From: Terriglobia bacterium
Lineage (GTDB): Bacteria; Acidobacteriota; Terriglobia; UBA7540
Assembly (NCBI GenBank): GCA_022866195.1
Contig: JALHUF010000522.1
Coordinates: 1-14,779, forward strand
Direction of reading: 5' to 3'
DNA: 14,779 bases
The first letter of the stretch is position 1. Each line of letters begins with the position of its first letter. The notes below the pieces were generated by a model. That model had not been told where the DNA came from. It did no database searches and saw only the letters and a program-made list of their open reading frames with translations. Both the position numbers and the translations under genes were made by a program. This document shows, one piece after another, positions 13,126-14,779 of this stretch.

Positions 13126-13459
13126 TTGAACCTTCTCCCGTTTCGAGATTGCCGCCCTGGTCCTGGAGTCGAACTAGAGTCCATATCTCCCCTAGCAAGT
13201 TTATTCCCAGGCGCCGCCGACGGCAAGCGAGACGCGCCATGCAAATCAAGGAATCCCCGCACCTGCCACGGAAGCGCCTCTGCGGCGTAGCGGCCTGGGA
13301 AGCTGTGCCTGGTTTCAATTGCTCGGACTCCTTTCCAGCCGAAACCAACTCTGGGCCGTGCGGGGAGGAGCTTGCGTCTGGGCCGCGCGTCCCGGCTGTA
13401 GAGTTGGCTGCTTGCGGCGCACTGGTCCGAAGCGCTAAGGGGCGCCGGGAATTTTCCCT
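13126..13459. other. Intergenic region without recognised genes
   Basis: The divergent gap between the secreted-protein gene and the regulator contains no GTAG palindrome, tRNA or plausible gene that I can identify. Short frames here lack ribosome-binding sites and protein-like content. Confidence 0.6.
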
Positions 13460-13499
13460 TTGACTTTCGAAAGCAATAGTATTAAATGGAAAGCGAAAG
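13460..13499 (+). promoter_or_regulatory. Candidate promoter and DeoR-type operator
   Basis: TTGACT (13460-13465) and TTAAAT (13482-13487), 16 nt apart, form a candidate promoter. It is overlapped by the palindrome CTTTCGAAAG (13464-13473) and by GGAAAGCGAAAG (13488-13499), so GAAAG recurs three times. AgaR/DeoR-type repressors often bind repeated GAAA-rich boxes; autoregulation is inferred. Confidence 0.5.
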
Positions 13500-13547
13500 T
13501 AAGACGGGCCTAACCGAACCCCCAGGTCGGGATTGCGTTGGGTCGCC

Positions 13548-14318
13548 ATGCAGCACATGTTAAACGAAGAGCGGCGACGAGTTGTCCTCGACATCATTAA
13601 TCGTGACGGTCGGGTTCTGGTCAAAGACCTCGCCCACCGTTTTGGCACCTCCCAGGTGACGATTCGCAAAGACCTGGAAGTCCTGCACAGCCAGGGCGCG
13701 ATTTACCGGACGCACGGGGGCGCGCTGCCCATCCGCACCGGAGCACTTCTCGACCCCAGCCTGCGGGAGAAGGAAAAGCTCCACCGCAAGGAAAAAATCA
13801 AGATCGGGGAGGCTGCGGCGCGCCTGGTGAAAGAAGGCCAGTCGGTGGTTTTGGATTCCGGTACCACGACCACTATGATCGGGCGGGCACTGCGCGGCTA
13901 CCGCAATCTGACCGTCATCACCAACGCGGTGAACATTGCCGCCGAGCTCGCCGGCACCGCCATCGAAGTCATCCTGACCGGAGGCACTCTGCGCGAGAAT
14001 TCCTTTTCTCTCGTGGGTCCGCTGGCCGAAGAAACCCTGCGGCGGTTAAGCGCCGACGTGCTGTTCTTGGGCGTGGACGGCTTCGACGTACATTTCGGCC
14101 TGACCACCCCGAATGTGCTGGAGGCCAAGGTCAATCGCGTCATGATCGAGATTGCGCGGCGCACGGTGGTGGTCTGCGATTCGAGCAAATTCGGGCGCCG
14201 CAGCCTCTCCTCGATCGCTCCCACGTCGGCCGTGCACCAGACCATCACCGACAGCCGGATCTCCAAGGCTGACTTGCGCGCGCTCGAGGAAGCAGGGATC
14301 GAAGTAACTCTGGTTTAG
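13548..14318 (+). CDS. DeoR/AgaR-family transcriptional repressor
   Basis: The product from ATG 13548 is 256 residues, the usual length for the family. The N-terminal winged helix-turn-helix (about 4-60) contains the DeoR signature SQVTIRKDLEVLHSQGAIYR followed by THGGAL. The C-terminal sensor domain, related to sugar-phosphate isomerases, shows VVLDSGTTTTMIG, the NAVNIAAEL loop, ILTGGTLRENSFSLVGP, LGVDGFDVHFGLTT and VVVCDSSKFG. Such repressors sense phosphorylated sugars. The next gene, a SIS-domain protein 52 bp downstream, suggests amino-sugar or galactosamine catabolism. ATG 13557 is an alternative start that would match the common MLNEERR opening; neither has a strong ribosome-binding site. 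Confidence 0.94.
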   Translation: MQHMLNEERRRVVLDIINRDGRVLVKDLAHRFGTSQVTIRKDLEVLHSQGAIYRTHGGALPIRTGALLDPSLREKEKLHRKEKIKIGEAAARLVKEGQSVVLDSGTTTTMIGRALRGYRNLTVITNAVNIAAELAGTAIEVILTGGTLRENSFSLVGPLAEETLRRLSADVLFLGVDGFDVHFGLTTPNVLEAKVNRVMIEIARRTVVVCDSSKFGRRSLSSIAPTSAVHQTITDSRISKADLRALEEAGIEVTLV

Positions 14319-14370
14319 TCGCGCGGCGGGAAGAGCACGCGTTCCCCAGACTTGCGACAAAGGATTCGTC

Positions 14371-14779
14371 ATGACTGTGGCCTCCTCGCCTCCTCCGGGC
14401 ACCCACACCCGGGCCGAAATCCTTTCTCAGCCTCAGTGCTGGCGGGAGTGCTTCGCGGCCTTCGCGGAAAATGACCAACTAGGAGAGATTTGCCGGCGCT
14501 TCCCGGCGCGCTCCGACTGGCTCTTCACGGGATGCGGCACCAGTTACTACATCGCGCTGGCGGCGGCTGCCAGTAGGACGAAGCTGACGGGGCTGCGGGC
14601 GCGCGCCGTGCCCGCCTCGGACCTGCTGCTTTTCCCGAGCCTGCTCCTCTCCGGGCCGGAGCCTTGCCAGCCGGTCCTGATCTCGCGTTCTGGTCACACC
14701 TCGGAGATCCTGAAGACGGCCGAGTACCTGGAGCTTAAGGAGAACAGTCGCACCCTGGCAGTCAGTTGTGCGCCGCATC
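14371..14779 (+). CDS. SIS-domain sugar isomerase/deaminase, AgaS-like, 3' partial
   Basis: The frame from ATG 14371 is open to the window edge (136 codons seen). AAAGGA lies upstream at a suitable distance. The N-terminus reads HTRAEILSQPQCWRECF, as in AgaS-like and GlmS-related proteins. The first SIS domain then appears as WLFTGCGTSYYIALAAA and VLISRSGHTSEILKTAEYL, with the SRSGxTSE phosphosugar-binding loop intact. The protein would isomerise or deaminate a ketose or hexosamine phosphate in the cytoplasm. Position behind a DeoR/AgaR-like repressor on the same strand supports an amino-sugar operon. The second SIS domain is outside the window, so GlmS-like alternatives cannot be excluded. 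Confidence 0.85.
   Translation, partial: MTVASSPPPGTHTRAEILSQPQCWRECFAAFAENDQLGEICRRFPARSDWLFTGCGTSYYIALAAAASRTKLTGLRARAVPASDLLLFPSLLLSGPEPCQPVLISRSGHTSEILKTAEYLELKENSRTLAVSCAPH

Noticed and set aside
13140-13180. tRNA-like GTTCGACTCC on the minus strand
   Set aside because: The flanking bases do not form a T-arm stem and no acceptor or anticodon arm can be found.

Overview
The window most likely comes from an uncultured Acidobacteriota genome. The strongest marker is a secreted VWFA protein of the Acidobacteria-typical kind (7637-9274). Supporting points are high GC, several small secreted proteins of the sort common in that phylum, a relic of a serine/threonine kinase, and very dense intergenic palindromic repeats. 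The taxonomic call is inference; no rRNA marker is present.

Left third (1-5370): an accessory, repeat-rich region. It opens with the 3' part of a nucleotidyltransferase-fold gene whose catalytic motif looks degraded. Next come a possible 16-residue micro-ORF closed by a strong terminator and a run of minus-strand genes: a possible PBECR-like nuclease, a small two-helix membrane protein, an AlbA_2/Schlafen-type protein, a DUF6988-like protein and a REP-associated tyrosine transposase (RAYT). Nearly every gap holds one or two imperfect palindromes with a GTAG tetranucleotide at the foot, usually as inverted pairs. GTAG next to a hairpin is the classical layout of REP elements mobilised by RAYTs, so I read the region as a RAYT with its dispersed REP/BIME-like repeats. 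A 118-bp degenerate copy of the RAYT 3' end lies beside one of them.

Middle (5371-9921): metabolic and surface genes. A sigma70-like promoter abuts the last repeat cluster and drives a fused E1 alpha-beta 2-oxoacid dehydrogenase. The convergent VWFA protein gene follows, and then a divergent 90-residue conserved hypothetical gene.

Right-centre (9922-11106): about 1.2 kb of repeats: GTAG-headed palindromes, a five-copy array of hairpins, and a 58-codon relic of a protein kinase gene stranded between repeat blocks.

Right (11107-14779): three predicted secreted proteins. One is DUF5666-like; one carries motifs of the FAM20/HipA-type kinase fold behind a signal peptide; the third belongs to a family I recognise only as a recurrent Acidobacteria type. 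After a 0.4-kb gap a DeoR/AgaR-type repressor precedes a SIS-domain sugar isomerase that runs off the end. They look like the start of an amino-sugar catabolic operon, with candidate operator repeats overlapping the promoter.
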